Shown here piece by piece: positions 1-12,900 of a stretch of DNA of 64,000 bases. Positions within the stretch are counted from its first letter, which is position 1. Every line of letters begins with the position of its first letter. This DNA is from Atopsyche davidsoni (Eukaryota; Arthropoda; Insecta; Trichoptera; Hydrobiosidae), in NCBI GenBank assembly GCA_022113835.1, contig JAILWY010000022.1, positions 5,022,001 through 5,086,000 on the forward strand, written 5' to 3'. The position numbers and the translations under genes were made by a program. The notes beneath the pieces are model-generated. The model made no database searches, was not told where the DNA came from, and was given only the letters and a program-made list of their open reading frames with translations.

Positions 1-1160
1 TTTCCGGCCAGGTCCTTCCGTAACTCCACTCCCGATGTGTCAGCGTCCACGTTGCTGGCGTCGTAGGTGCCCTGAAATTAAGGAACGATATATAATAAAT
101 CCTCTAAGACTCACAGCTAGTGCAAACTCACTGAAATTTCACGTGTTATTGAAGCAATCGGCGTGCAAAATGGACAATCTGTTTTTTTTGTTGTTGAATA
201 TGTAGTGTTGTGATGGATATTACCTTATATATGGGGCACTTGTTGGACAACTTCGGCATCAGCTTACTGAGGTAGGGTGTCCACGGTTCTTTCCCCTCGA
301 CCAGGTTGTTGCATATGTTCTTCCCATCCATCCGCATCACATGCATGTACGTTCCTCCCACTACCTCCTTCTCCAGCAATGTCTTACTCTAGAATCATTC
401 CAAACATACTTATTCTTAGTAAAGCATAAAAGCAGTGGCATGCAATCGGAAAATAAGGAAATCTTTAAAATTATCAGAAACAAATTAGTCATGTGTTAAA
501 ATTAAATTTCAATAAAATTGACGTCATGCGAAATCGATTCAAACAGGCTTATCTGAAAAAAGGAGCGTAAAAAGGTAATTGCAATGGTGCCTGTCTTGTT
601 TTGTCTCCGGCATTTGGCATATTCAAAATTGAAAATACTCTTTGCTCAATGAGCTCAAGCTCACTGGAGATTTAATTAAAAGGGCGACAGTCATTTATAA
701 GCCCTTTTGCAAGCTTGAACAAAACAAAAGATTTGCGGGGGAGGTGTACCGTCACTGGTCCCTGCATGATGTCCTTCTTGATGTCGAAGGTCCCTTGCAG
801 CTTCACCGTGAGCTCGTCCACTTGGACAAACTTCAAGCGGCTCATGTCAGTGTTCACATTGTTGAAGTTGCTGCACGGTTCCATCTTCAGCCAGTTGATC
901 ATAAATTTCGCCTAGAAATATACCACATCGGAATATTTAATCATCACGTCACATTGTCACTCCAACGCCATTCAAGGTCACTGTCAAAAACGCGATGCAG
1001 ATTACCCAGTCTGCCAATTTTTACTGACTCAACTTCGTTTAAATCCTTGGACAATTCAATTAGATATAATATTCTTAAAAATACTCACTGCCGACTTAGC
1101 CTGTGCATCGGGGAGCAGCAGCACTGTGATCATCACCGGAAAACACTTTATTAAATTCAT
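1..1160 (-). CDS. DUF1091-type secreted protein, copy 1 (3' end cut by window edge)
   Basis: Four exons read on the minus strand: 1160-1089, 911-750, 388-224 and 71 to beyond base 1, all joined in phase 0. Exon 1 encodes MNLIKCFPVMITVLLLPDAQA, a signal peptide, so the product should be secreted. Exon 2 gives a region with CSNFNNVN and KLQGTFDI; exon 3 holds a DG-K-IC...PYL...KCP pattern and exon 4 continues with GTY, which together resemble the insect DUF1091 domain (Cys-Pro followed by Gly-x-Tyr). The molecular function of this family is not established. The start is the only ATG in front of the signal peptide and lies about 53 bases downstream of a TATA box. It is a tandem paralogue of the gene at 3354-4798, with identical lengths for exons 1-3. 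The family call is by pattern recognition only; the exon structure is well supported. Confidence 0.72.
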
Positions 1161-1212
1161 TTTGATGTTTGATTACTTTCCTACGAGTGCGCTGCCTCTG
1201 TACGTGCGATTG

Positions 1213-1221
1213 TTTTATATA
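1213..1221 (-). promoter_or_regulatory. TATA box of DUF1091 copy 1
   Basis: On the minus strand the sequence reads TATATAAAA, about 53 bases before the start codon at 1160, which leaves room for a short 5' UTR. A related promoter with matching downstream bases (a CAyGTACrG element, then GCGC) is present in the second copy, which supports it being functional. Confidence 0.55.
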
Positions 1222-1222
1222 T

Positions 1223-3353
1223 CATATGAAACCTTTACAATTCGGAACAATGGCTAATTATAGATTTATATCATATATCAAATCACATTATACAGAATTT
1301 ATATCATTTCTGTGTTAAAATTGTTTACCTGCGGAGTAAGGTGCTTCCGTGTATTTATTATTCTATTTGCCTGGCAAGTTAGTATTACCCAGTGGTGGTA
1401 CTGCTTTAGAAATTATTTCAATATATCCCTCACTTTTTGGAGCCATCAAGCTCAAATTCCACATGGAAATCATCGGAAAAGTAAAGCTTGCATTCCAGAA
1501 ACTAGGCATCCCATATAGGGCTCATTAATGCTTGACAACCTGTATAAGACGCTTGTATAACTCGTCTCCTCTTGAAGTTGGTCATCGGACTGATCAATTA
1601 CGCAAACCTAACTCCTCGGGGCGTATTAGAATGCTAAGTCTTCTCTATCGCAAGTTCTTTTGTCATACTCCGAACGTGGCTTCTTAATATGTCTATTTTT
1701 ATCAAACTATATCAACAAGTATTCCTTCCAATTCAATATCTGAATCGAATATTTTTTGACTTTGTAACACGCCGTCTCCGGTGACTGCCTTTGGTTTACA
1801 ACATTTACTCAAATTAACTAAAAAACAATCAACATGTTTTCATACTGTGAAAAAAGTTAAGTTTGTGATTCGCCTTGTTACTTTTCAACCGTATAATAAA
1901 AATATATTTATTGTAACAAATATAATTAATTACAATCGTGTAAGGCTATTGTGCTGGGCCATTGTGTTGGAGAACAAAGGGTCTCGGTGCACAATGCTGG
2001 GCTATTAATGTACTCGTTGTTTACATTTTGATATCCCTTAAGCGATTTAAAAACTCAGATTATCACTTTGATTATCAAATCATTATATCATTGTCTCATG
2101 CTCTCTACAATAACCGCCTCGTGGTCTATTGGTTAGCAAGCTTGTTTGCCGCATCAAGTTCAGTTAAAATTATAATTCATCTATGTTCAAAGAAATGGGA
2201 AACCCGTCGTGAAATAAAACCCTCTTTTATATACCTAGCCGACACTGCGGAAATTTCTTTATATTGCTCGGAACTACTCGCCAACCTGCCTCTTTCCTTG
2301 TGACTTCCTACTCTCACGGAGCAGTGTCGTTATATTATAGGTTTATCAGAGTATTTAAGTTTGGATGCCTCGATAAAACGGATACATTTGATCGCGTGAT
2401 GTGCTTTTAAATATTTCTTATTTATCTATATTTGGGGTATATTGCGGCAGTTCATCTTCATAATTACTAAAACACATCCAAACATGTCTACGACCACATT
2501 TACAACACCAAAACGAAGCTATACAGCAGGAGGCGCTCATGAGCTTCTTTCTCTTCTAGTAATCTCTTTCTTTAATCTCGTATTAATGCTTAGTCCTGTG
2601 ATTTCTTAGAGAGAATAGTGTAGTCCTCGGTTCCTTCTAATAGGAGGACCCCACGCACATCCCTCCACAATCATTCCATGTCCACTGCTCCATTACCAAT
2701 CCTTTAAACACGCTCAGGGTACAGAACGGAGAGAGCGGGTAGACCGATAGTAATAAAACATAAAAATCTCTTTACTAGCAATCGCTCACTTCTGCAGATA
2801 GTCCATAGATGGCATTAATTTCCGACGAAAATAATATTTCAAATAAGCATCACTAGATGGTGAAAACAGGAATCATATTTCCACTCCTGGATAAAGACCT
2901 TTCACTTTGTTGTTTCAAACCTCTACTTGTCGTTCCATCTCATCAAGGTCTCCTTTCCAGAACTTTCCGTGCCGGTCTCGGATTGAATCAGAAAATTGAA
3001 TTTTTAAACACAACACGATCATTTAAAACCAATAATATTTTCTATAGAAAGATAATAATATTTTTAATTAAAGTTGATTTTTATTTCAGTTTTTATGTTT
3101 ATAACATGAAGAAACAGTATTTCAAGAGTTTTGTTGATGTATTGATATTCTCTAAGCAAATATTTGCAATTCAAGAATGTTAGTAGTTCTTCATTTTCCC
3201 GGGAACTGCATATTTATATTCTCGTGTTCCTGGAATCCGAAAAGTCATAAATTCACAGATTTTAATTAGTATTTACGATAACAGATGAATTTTTTTTTTA
3301 AAAGTTCACCTCATGCTATTGAAGATTCCTTGTAAAGATACCACAGGAATGTT
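1223..3353. other. Intergenic, no gene recognised
   Basis: AT-rich spacer between the two DUF1091 copies. Only short, unrelated open frames occur on either strand. Around 2110-2150 there is a weak tRNA-like string that lacks a B box. I see no splice-compatible exons with recognisable protein similarity here. Confidence 0.5.
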
Positions 3354-4798
3354 TTAAGATTGTACTTTATCAACAGCTATGCGAACTACAAAACAAGAAA
3401 ATTTCTCTATAGTTCCAGGCGTGGAGTTGGATGGAACGAAGAGCTCCAGGGTGACTCGATACTTCCCTACTAGCTCCCTCGTCAGGTCCACTCCCGATGT
3501 GTCCGCATTCACCAGACTAGTATCAAATGTACCCTAAACATAAAGAATAGCGAAAATGTACTTTATAAGATTTAACAAGGAAGTTAATTTTGAAATAATT
3601 AAAAGGCTTCAAAATATTGTTAATTAGGAAAAATGCTTTGTATTGTTGTAAAAGACTGCTTTTAAAAGTAAAATTTTAATACTTTTTCACAGCGATGCTT
3701 GATTTGTTCTGATCTGATTGGTCATATTTTCGGGGAATTATCGGACAATAAGACTTAAGGGTTATTACAATAGACAAAGTATTACTTCAATATTTTCATT
3801 GACGGTAGTTTGGAAGTGTGTACACGTGCATATCTCCATTTTATATAATGCCATACCTTGGTCAGGGGGCACTTGGCGGGTGGCTGAGGTTGCAGATTTC
3901 TGAAGTATGGTGACCAGATCTGATTCTCTTCAGTCAAGCTGTCGCACATGTCGCCCCCCTCCACTTGCATCACGTGCATGAACGTTCCTCCCAGCAACTC
4001 CTTCTCCAAGTATGCCTTGCTCTGGAATCATTGTCTGTTCTAAAACTTGTACGAAACTAGAACACGATAGGCAACCCTAACAAAAGTCAGGCCCATCGTG
4101 AGAATTAATAACTCAAATAATTAAATCACACCACCTCCACTCATCGCTCCTTGCGACCAGATATGACAGGAGACCTGTAACCGACGATAGGGTTTCAGGT
4201 TCGAACAAGGTTTCAAGCTTCAGCTTTTCAAGGTCGATTCAACCAATTATCCTAAAATATCATTTGTTCAAAGCAAATAAACCGAAGTGTTAGTTTTATA
4301 TAAGTGCAGTTACATTCTGAAGGTTTGTGTGCGTTATTGCTTGGAGGCAGTTGGTGGTGTTGATGTACCGTGAACGGGCCGTGCTCGATGTCTTTATTTA
4401 TGTCGAAGGAGCCCTGCAGCTTCACCGTGTACTCGTCCACTTGATTGAGCTTCAGCCGGGTGATGTCTAGGTTCACGTTGTTGTAGTTGGGGCACGACTC
4501 GAACTTTCGCCAGTTAATCACGTACTTCGACTAGAAATATTACAGCGTAACATATTTTATATTACTGCATTTTAATTTCAGAGATGGTTGTGGCATATTT
4601 TGCGTTAAAATGGTCGGACCAAGACCAAAATCTTTGTACAAGTTATCATGTGGTGACGTTGGAGTGTTTTGTCCAATTTGAGAGATTGATTCTTAATGAT
4701 AGGTTTAATATCTGAAGGATACTCACAGCAGGTTTAGCGTCTGAGATCCAATACGGCAGCAGCACGACCATCAGCTCAATGCGTTTAGTAAAATGCAT
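3354..4798 (-). CDS. DUF1091-type secreted protein, copy 2 (complete, 192 aa)
   Basis: Complete gene in four phase-0 exons: 4798-4727, 4530-4369, 4021-3857 and 3533-3354 (stop included). Exon 1 encodes a hydrophobic leader (MHFTKRIELMVVLLPYW), consistent with secretion. Exon 2 includes ESCPNYNNVN and KLQGSFDINKDI; exon 3 has GGTFMHVMQVEGGDMC and ends with CPLTK; exon 4 begins GTFDTS and contains KYRVTLELFVPSN, the terminal beta-strand pattern of DUF1091 proteins. Exon lengths of 72, 162 and 165 bases equal those of copy 1, so the pair arose by tandem duplication. Biochemical role is unknown; related insect proteins are small and secreted. Confidence is high for the gene model and moderate for the family name. 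Confidence 0.78.
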
Positions 4799-4840
4799 AA
4801 TTACTCTGGACACTCGAGCGCTTCAACCGTACATGTGATC

Positions 4841-4850
4841 CATTTAAATA
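4841..4850 (-). promoter_or_regulatory. TATA-like element of DUF1091 copy 2
   Basis: Minus-strand TATTTAAATG about 43 bases before the start codon at 4798. Downstream bases CATGTACGG and GCGC parallel those between the TATA box and ATG of copy 1, suggesting the promoter was duplicated with the gene. Confidence 0.45.
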
Positions 4851-4859
4851 AATAATATT

Positions 4860-7800
4860 GCATTTATAGAATTGATTATGGTAGACGATACAGATTTTTA
4901 TCTGTGTATTTATATTTAATAGGTTCTCAATAAACACCCATACTATGTATATACGCTGTGCAAATGATTTTAATCTTCGTGAATTAATCACTATTGCAGG
5001 TTTACGAAAATGCAAATAACATTTTAACTTTTAGCAATACTATTTTATGTAGGTAGTAAAAAATGTGCAATTTTTATGCACACTTAGGATGAAGGTTTCT
5101 TCAACGTACAATTTTATTTGTAATCAACAGATACAAAGATTAAAATTACTATATATTAAGTATTGATTAAAAAAGATATGTCTTAGTATGGGTTGTTGAG
5201 TTCTCTCTGAAAATGATAAGTTTATTTTCTATTCTCTGTTTGATATCAAAATGATTCTCACGGCTAATGCGGAAGAATTTATTTATTGAAAACGCAAGAC
5301 TGAATTGATTCAGAATGAAAACCTAATGTTTGGACAGTCAACATTTCATAAGAAAACACAAGAAAAAGAATCATCGCTCTCTGCCGTCCCTCATATTAGC
5401 GCATATAATGTACTCGGCACTAAATCATACATAATACCAAACATGTTTATTTATACATAATATAATTTAATTATAGCTGTGAACAATTTTTATTCCAGGC
5501 TATTGTATTTTTTAACAAAAGGTTTGATACATAATAACCGTAATAAAGTAATGGTTGTTTATCGTTGGATATTGTAACTATAGTATTATTTCATGCTACC
5601 TACAATTACACGGATATCGTATTTACAAAAATTATTTGACTTGGGTTTTGATACTTTAAAAGCACCGTTTAGAATTGTTTATATCTCAATGCTGTGTTCT
5701 GCGCTTTGTTTTTATTTTTTTATATTCCACTTCAACTTCAGGGAGCGAAGTGAAGATGAAAAAATATATGTCTGAAAATAATTACACATTGTACATCAAT
5801 AATGTGCAACGATTTCAAAATCAGATGAATCAAAATTAAACTTGTATGTTAAATTTTTTAGAGGTTCGGAGCAGCTGTCAGCATTTGGTGATGACACAGC
5901 AGTCAACTACGAGTCACAGATGGCCCGCACTGCAGCTTCCGGAACGCCGGGGACTTAGACCCAGTGCTTTGAAAGAATGTGAGAAACTATAAATAAGTTG
6001 AAGAAAAACTAGCTAGCCCATGGGTCAGTCGTGTTACATGGCATGTAAGCCACTTAAGAGATTTGTTCTATCTTTTGGTTTTACCTCTTCGTAAAGCAGC
6101 CTGTCATATTTTTTTCTGCAGGGTTTTATTTCGGCTCGGAGGTGTTTCGATTTGCACGATTCACAGGTTGCGAGCCTGAGCTCTCGAAAGGAGAAGCCCT
6201 AGAAAGGTGAAAGCTTCAGACAAGTCAACATTTTATATATTATGTATGTTGTCTTAACATTCAGTTTATATAAAAAAAACTTACCTCAAAAAGGTTAGGT
6301 TAGGTTAGGAGAAAAACTGTCATTCACTCCATTAGTCATCAGTGGGATGTATTCGGGATGAAATGAAAAACACAGTTAAAAAACAAGCCCTCTCATCTGT
6401 ATTGGGAAATCAAACATTTTCTGTAGCTATTTACAAATAGGCTATCTGTTTACATTACAACTTAACCATAGTATGTGATGTTCAATAATATATATTTATA
6501 TAAAAAAAAACATTCTTTACATTATAAATAGTTTGCTAGAAATCCATAGTGCTTACAACGGGAGTGGACTACGGAGCCTGTCGTGTGTGACTTCACCAGC
6601 CGAGGACTCCCGACTCTGCAGGACGCACCTCCCGCTCATGGCCGCTGACACGTCAGCTAACCGTAAAATGATTATGTATTTCAGCACACCGTGTCACAGA
6701 CGAGACCCTGGCAGGCTGATGCGTGAACCACCGTGCTACCTGGTGCAACTCAAACGATGCAAATGTCAAATCAGATGAACATACAACGTTGCTTTATCGA
6801 TCGGTCTTTAAATATATATTTGCATAGCCAACCTAAATATATAAAACGGTATTGACAATTTCAACCATTTACCAACCAGTTTTATAATACTTCTACATGG
6901 AGTCGGCGTCCCGCACCGACCGGGCATGTTAACTCGCATACGCATTCAATGCGCGGAGATCTTTACTACAAAATATCTCACAATCATTGACATTCAACAA
7001 GCAAATATTTTAAAGTTTATTAACCAGCCGATATGATTTTGGGCCCAACTATTGACAGAATCGTTTTATACTACTGAAACATTCGTTCATCAGATCTGCT
7101 AAGTCATAAAATCATTTCCCAGAAAAACAAGAACTGCAAGGATCTAAGGCTATGGATGCGTTTTGAAACAAAAAAAAGATATACAGGCATGAGCACTGTG
7201 AAGCAGCGGTCCTAGCATCACCCGTCCGGAGACTCGCGCTGTAGTCGGATCCGGCAGTGCACAGAGAAGACTGGCTTGCAAGGTCATTGTCAGTTACAAC
7301 GCCTCAGTTTATAAATAGGAAAATTAATAGTATATAACAGGATTTATAATTCTTACAACACGAGATTAAAACACAGCTTAGTAAATAAATAATATATTAT
7401 GCCATAGGTGAGTGCACTGAGCAGACTTGTCGAACTCGTATTATTTCAAAACTGGCAGACGTGAGCCTGCACTTACGAGGCGCGAGCGACCAGTCCACCG
7501 AGGGCTTCAAGTCTTCCTTGAATACTGCTTTTAAGTCCTTCATTGCTCGACACGAGAACTAACCTACCGATGCACATCCTGTGTATTTATAAATCCTCAG
7601 CAGAATATAAACAAGGAGTAATTTTTGCACAAAAATAAATACAGAATTTTTTCACGGTCAGAGCAGCACCCGACCCTCGTGACGGACAAGCCCTTGAGTC
7701 GACAACTCCTGATTTGTCAACTTTGAACTGAACTCAACTTTCTAAAAAATATCAACAGAAATCCCATTCTGAGATTTTAATACAAGCGTTAGATTATCCA

Positions 7801-9948
7801 TTAAAAAAGCAATGAGTATTCCATTCAAGATCAACATAGACTAACAATATTACAAAGACAATACACATTTTATAATTATCTAGCTGTAGGAATACTACAA
7901 TGTTAATAATTATTTGATATAAATATAAAATATATATATATCTCCAATTAAGTTAATTGTTCCGTCAGGCAATTTCCCTGTCGGTCCACGAGGGTGCGGG
8001 GAGGGGGGAGGGGCTGCCGGTGAGTCCTCGTCCCATAAAGTTAATACATTCACAAATCAATAATTACAATTTGGCCTACACTTCATTATACAAAATTCAA
8101 TATTCGATGAATCGAACGGGGACATTATTACTAGTATCAATTGCTTTACACCATTTTCTCAACAAGTTAAATATTTACACAACACTAGTATATATTAAAT
8201 ACATAGTAGGCTCTTCAGTGCGGCCGGCTTCCCCGGACGGTGCCGCCTGGGCCGAGGAACCTCGCGACACCTCGACTGATGCTCCCCACACCACACTTTC
8301 CACTCTCAAACCAATAGCGAGCAACAGCCATGAGATGTAACGGATAATATCTTTTTATCTTTAATTGTACAAAATAAGGCATGCAATGCTGTACAGCACA
8401 CAGGTGTCGCTGCCCATCACCGTGACTGCTCATGTACAACATTGCAAAGATGGTAGTGTATTTAAAACGGACATTCTGAAAATTATTATAATTAATTAAA
8501 TTTTAATATAAATAAGTTAAAAGGAAAAAAAATTAGGTTATGATGTTTAATGATTTAAGATTGTCTTCTCTTCCGCAAGATCCGACCGCGAGGCAGCCAA
8601 ACCCGCCTGGAGCCGCACCGACGAGCAAACTGACCCGGAGTATTCAGCAGACATTCTATTTCTCCTCAGACAGAGGCAGTCTTCGAAATGAAACAAGCGG
8701 GAACGTCACATTCATTCAGATTTACAAAACTTATACAAATACAACGCTTCTACATCTACAGATCGATTCTGTTGAAGTGAATTATTCAATAAATTAATTT
8801 AAAAATAAAGCCTCACAGGTGGGCGAGACACAAGAGCCGCCTACGTGTCCCGCACACTTGCAGCACCGTCCGTTTCTTCCCGGCGAGCCCGCGGGAGGAA
8901 AGCGCACATAATATTTCAAATTGTTCAATTTTATTAATGTACAAATTAAAAACACAGTCGGGTTATATCGTAGCGGAGGCCACGCAGCGAGGAGCGCGGC
9001 GGGCCGGCCCCGCATTGCGTTCACAACCTCGTCAGATTGAAGCGTCGGCTTCGCGCATTCTTCATTTACACGTCGGCACCTCTGGGGTCTCTCGCCGAGT
9101 CGATAATGTCACATTGCTATATTTCTTTAAGGAACTGATTGTCTCTCGAGGGAGTCGGATTGCGATAGTAAAAAAATTGATACAAAATAATACACTTATA
9201 TATAACGGAGTCATAAATGCTGCGGGGCCAACTGCGGGACGACCGCTCGGCTCCCGCGCTGAGTCCGTCCTGTCCATAGAGGTAGCGGAGACCCGAGCGC
9301 GTGTCGTATTTAAAAAACTCAGTCAGTCTGGCGGCCGCGCCACCTCCGTCATCACTCCGACCCTGCAACAGAAACATCCTAGTTTATCAGCAGTCTCACC
9401 ACTGGCGCAAATCGTGCAATCATATTTATAGAAATCGAGAGGTTTGAAGGGCATTGGTAAATTATATTGGAAGTTTAAATAAAATAATTAAGATAAAATT
9501 ATTCTAGGGTAAGCCCGCACCTCGGCGCATGTCACACTCGCGTCAACTTCATCCTGAGATGTGATCTGCATTCACTGATTGATTCAGAATTTAGATATTG
9601 AACTAATGTTTAAAAGAAATCATTTCGTTTAACTTAACAAGTTAAACTCCACATCTGAGCCTGCAACTGCCGGCGTGGGTACATTTATCACTTCTTAACC
9701 AAATTCAAACTGAACATACAAAGTGATATTAGTCTGATTTATTTCTGATCGGGAATTGATGGCTTCAAAAATATAAATGAAGAAATATCAAATGTTTTAT
9801 TGGTATGATACAATTATTCAAATACTTTCTGTCTTATAATTTGGATTTGCTCACTTGGATTACGAGCATGGACATGCGCCGGACGTGAGCCGCTGGAGTC
9901 AATAGGAAGCAGGTCACTTACTGGGTCGGCTTGTTGCAAAGTACTAGG
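4860..9948 (-). other. Gene-free stretch, probably containing the long slimb 3' UTR
   Basis: No coding exon was recognised on either strand. The part next to the slimb stop codon is plausibly its 3' UTR. Several TATTTACA strings on the plus strand (for example about 6429-6436 and 8169-8176) read TGTAAATA on the transcript, the Pumilio-type element, but such strings are also expected by chance in AT-rich DNA. Candidate polyadenylation signals (TTTATT on the plus strand) recur, one near 7015, so the true end cannot be fixed. Most of 4.9-5.9 kb is AT-rich; 7.9-9.4 kb is more GC-rich. Confidence 0.35.
6292..6308 (+). repeat. Short interstitial telomere-type TTAGG repeat
   Basis: The bases GGTTAGGTTAGGTTAGG give just over three units of TTAGG, the canonical insect telomere repeat. 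No telomere-specific retrotransposon is visible beside it. It may be chance or a relic of break repair. Confidence 0.5.
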
Positions 9949-12900
9949 TTATGAGAGGCTGTCCGGGCTACCTTGGGTGGAGGGGCTTGGGTGCGCGTGC
10001 GGCGCATGCGCGGGCGCGTCCTCACCCGGCACGCAGTTGAGGAAGTCCCACACCAGGATGGTATCGTCGTGCGAGCTCGACACGATCTGGAACTCGTCGA
10101 ACTGCAGTCGGAACACCCGTCCCGTGTGCTCCTGGTGGCCAAACGGGGCGCGGGGGGGAGGGCAGACCGTGGGGGAGGGGGGGGAAACAGACAAGACACT
10201 ATATATTCCACTTAGTCTCAGAGCTTACACCTAAGCACGAGCGGACTCCTCACAATCCTCTCCTCGTGTTTCTCAGCATTCAAGTGGCTGATATATTAAT
10301 AAATTTAAATTTTGCAATTATCAGAAGCGTGTACCGCTTTCATCACCTCAGATAGAAATATCAGTTGTCTCATAAACCATTTGGTTAAATTTATTTTTAT
10401 ACAAAACTATAGTATTTGAGTCTAAACAAAAGTTTACTGAATCAATGTTAAAAATAAACATTTGTTTACAATACTATTTCAAAAAAGTCAATGATTTATT
10501 AGTCACTGCCAATTCAAGAACTATATTAAAGAAAAAAAGCGAGTGCGCCGCGTGAAGCGCGACAACCGCGAGGAGTCGGCGCTGGGCTGGTCCCTACCAC
10601 GAGCGTCCGCAGACACAGCTGGGCTGCCGGGGCACGCGGATCCAGGGCAGCGGGGAGATCCCACACCTTGATTTTGCCATCGTAAGCACCACTCACAATC
10701 CGCTTAGCATCGAACCTGATGCACCGCACCAGCTCCTCGTGGCCCTCCAGTACCCTGTAACAATGCACTTCTAGTTACCACCTTCTCTAGCCACATAGTA
10801 TAATTTTTTTAAAAAGTCAGAAAAATAAAACAATACTTCTATCGGCAATACCTGTCAGGTGTGACCGACATCGCACTTCAGGGGAAACAAATAGTGGGCA
10901 TTGAAATATATTCATACTTTGACAAACACATCACTCATAAAAAATTGGATTAAGACAGATAGTAAGATGTAAGAATAAATGTGAATCACCTTAAGCACTG
11001 GCCGCACTCAATGTCCCACAGTCGGATGGTGTTGTCGCTGGAGCCGCTGACTACCAGGCGGTCCCGGTACTGCAGACAAGCGATACCACGCTTGTGACCG
11101 TTTAACGTTCGTACAAATTCACATGAACTCGTGTTCCACACCTGGAAGAGAAATTAGACATGGCGGATATTGGAGATATTGCCAATATTGTCAGAAGCGC
11201 TTTAAGCGGGACTTAATAAGGAACCAACCTTGATAGTCCTATCTCCAGAGGCACTGACTATGTACTTCTCATCGAAGTCCACCACATTTACTGCGGCTCG
11301 GTGCCCTACCAGCACTCGCCGCAGCGTGATTTCTGTCTGGGAGGTCATATCCCACACCGCTATCGATCGGTCCTGAAATACCATCACACCAATTAGGAAT
11401 GCAGAAAATGACTTAAAACTCTTGACTAATTACTACTAACTAATACACCGTTACTCAAGATTGCCTGCAATTCAACTTTAAGTACATTATTATTATTATA
11501 TTATTATGGTTATGTTTTTCTTCAGAAAATATCTGGTTTAGGTGGAATTAATTACACAAAATCACTAAAGTAGTTTATTTAAAATATTAAAATGAAATTC
11601 CACCACGAAAATGTAAATAACAAGATCAGTACTTGAATACTCTTTCAGGGTGAATGGAATAACTTCGGCCTCATTTTGGATTGAACTTACCTTGCTGCAG
11701 GTGACCATGAGGCCATTGGTGAAGCGCAGATGTAGCACAGCCTCGCAGTGGTGGATGAGCGTATTGACCATGTCCCCGCTGGCTGCGTCCCACACCCGCA
11801 CCGTGGCATCGCTTGAGCCGCTGATAATCACCCGCTCATCATACTGCAGACACAGGACCGACCCCGTGTGGCCCGTCAGCACCTGCCCCGCACCCACAAA
11901 TCGGTCAACATTTTTCAAAATGATGGAAGGGTACAATGCACACGAGTGTAGCCATGAAGTGAGTATATAATTAACAAAGCCACATGTGAGCGTGTCAGAT
12001 GTGAATAATACGCACCTTGATACATTGTAAGGTATTTCTGTCCCATATTTTGATTGTGTTGTCTCTTAATCCAGATACAATCTTGTGATCATCATATTGT
12101 AAGCAGTAGACACCCTTTGAATTTTCACTTCTACAATTTATCCTCTGAAAAAAAAAGATCAATTGTTATGAAAAAAAGTAGATAGGCCGGGAAAAAGAGT
12201 AAGTAGAATTTAAAAACTTATCAACTTCAATTATTCATTTAAAACATTTATATTTTACTACGGTGCGATTCCTGTTAAACTTAATTACACATTTTGCTTT
12301 TTATGCGCTGAGCAAAGAACTTCACTTATGTCTAAGTAAAACTATCCCGTATCTATGGAAGTCCGTGAAATGTAGAGACAAATTACCTGCAAGTTGTGGC
12401 GGCCCATCCGCCAATTATTTTCTATAGAGTCTATATCTTGTATAATTTTGGGGAAGAGTGCTCGGTAGAAGGAGTGGCCGGGGTGCAAACAGCCCGGCTT
12501 AGGTTTGAATAGGTATTGTATCCTGTAACAGACATCCACAGTAAGCAAACACTGCGCACTGGTCGAGGCGGCACTCATCACAGCGCTCTCGCACTGAGCC
12601 AAAAATAAAACCCACCCACTTTGTTCATTGTAATGGTGACAATCTCTTTATGAACCGCCAAGAAATGGGTTTTTTTTAATTTTTGCTACAGGATACTTAA
12701 TTTAATATAAAAATAAAACACTACTTTAAGTATTCCACAAAAATAGTTGTAAACAAAATATTGAATACTGACCAGCCACGCCGCTCTGCCAAACCCCGCC
12801 ACAGTGAGTCAGTGCGGACTTTCCTCTCCACCAGCTTCTTCCACAGCATGCCTTCCGAGATTACCCGCTGCCACTCGCGGCATACCAGCTCTGCCGAGCA

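Noticed and set aside
2105..2165. Possible tRNA or SINE (GTGGTCTATTGGTTAGC)
   Set aside because: A-box-like only; no B box within range and no cloverleaf arms pair.
6533..6778. 81-codon plus-strand open frame
   Set aside because: No recognisable similarity; lies opposite the likely slimb 3' UTR.
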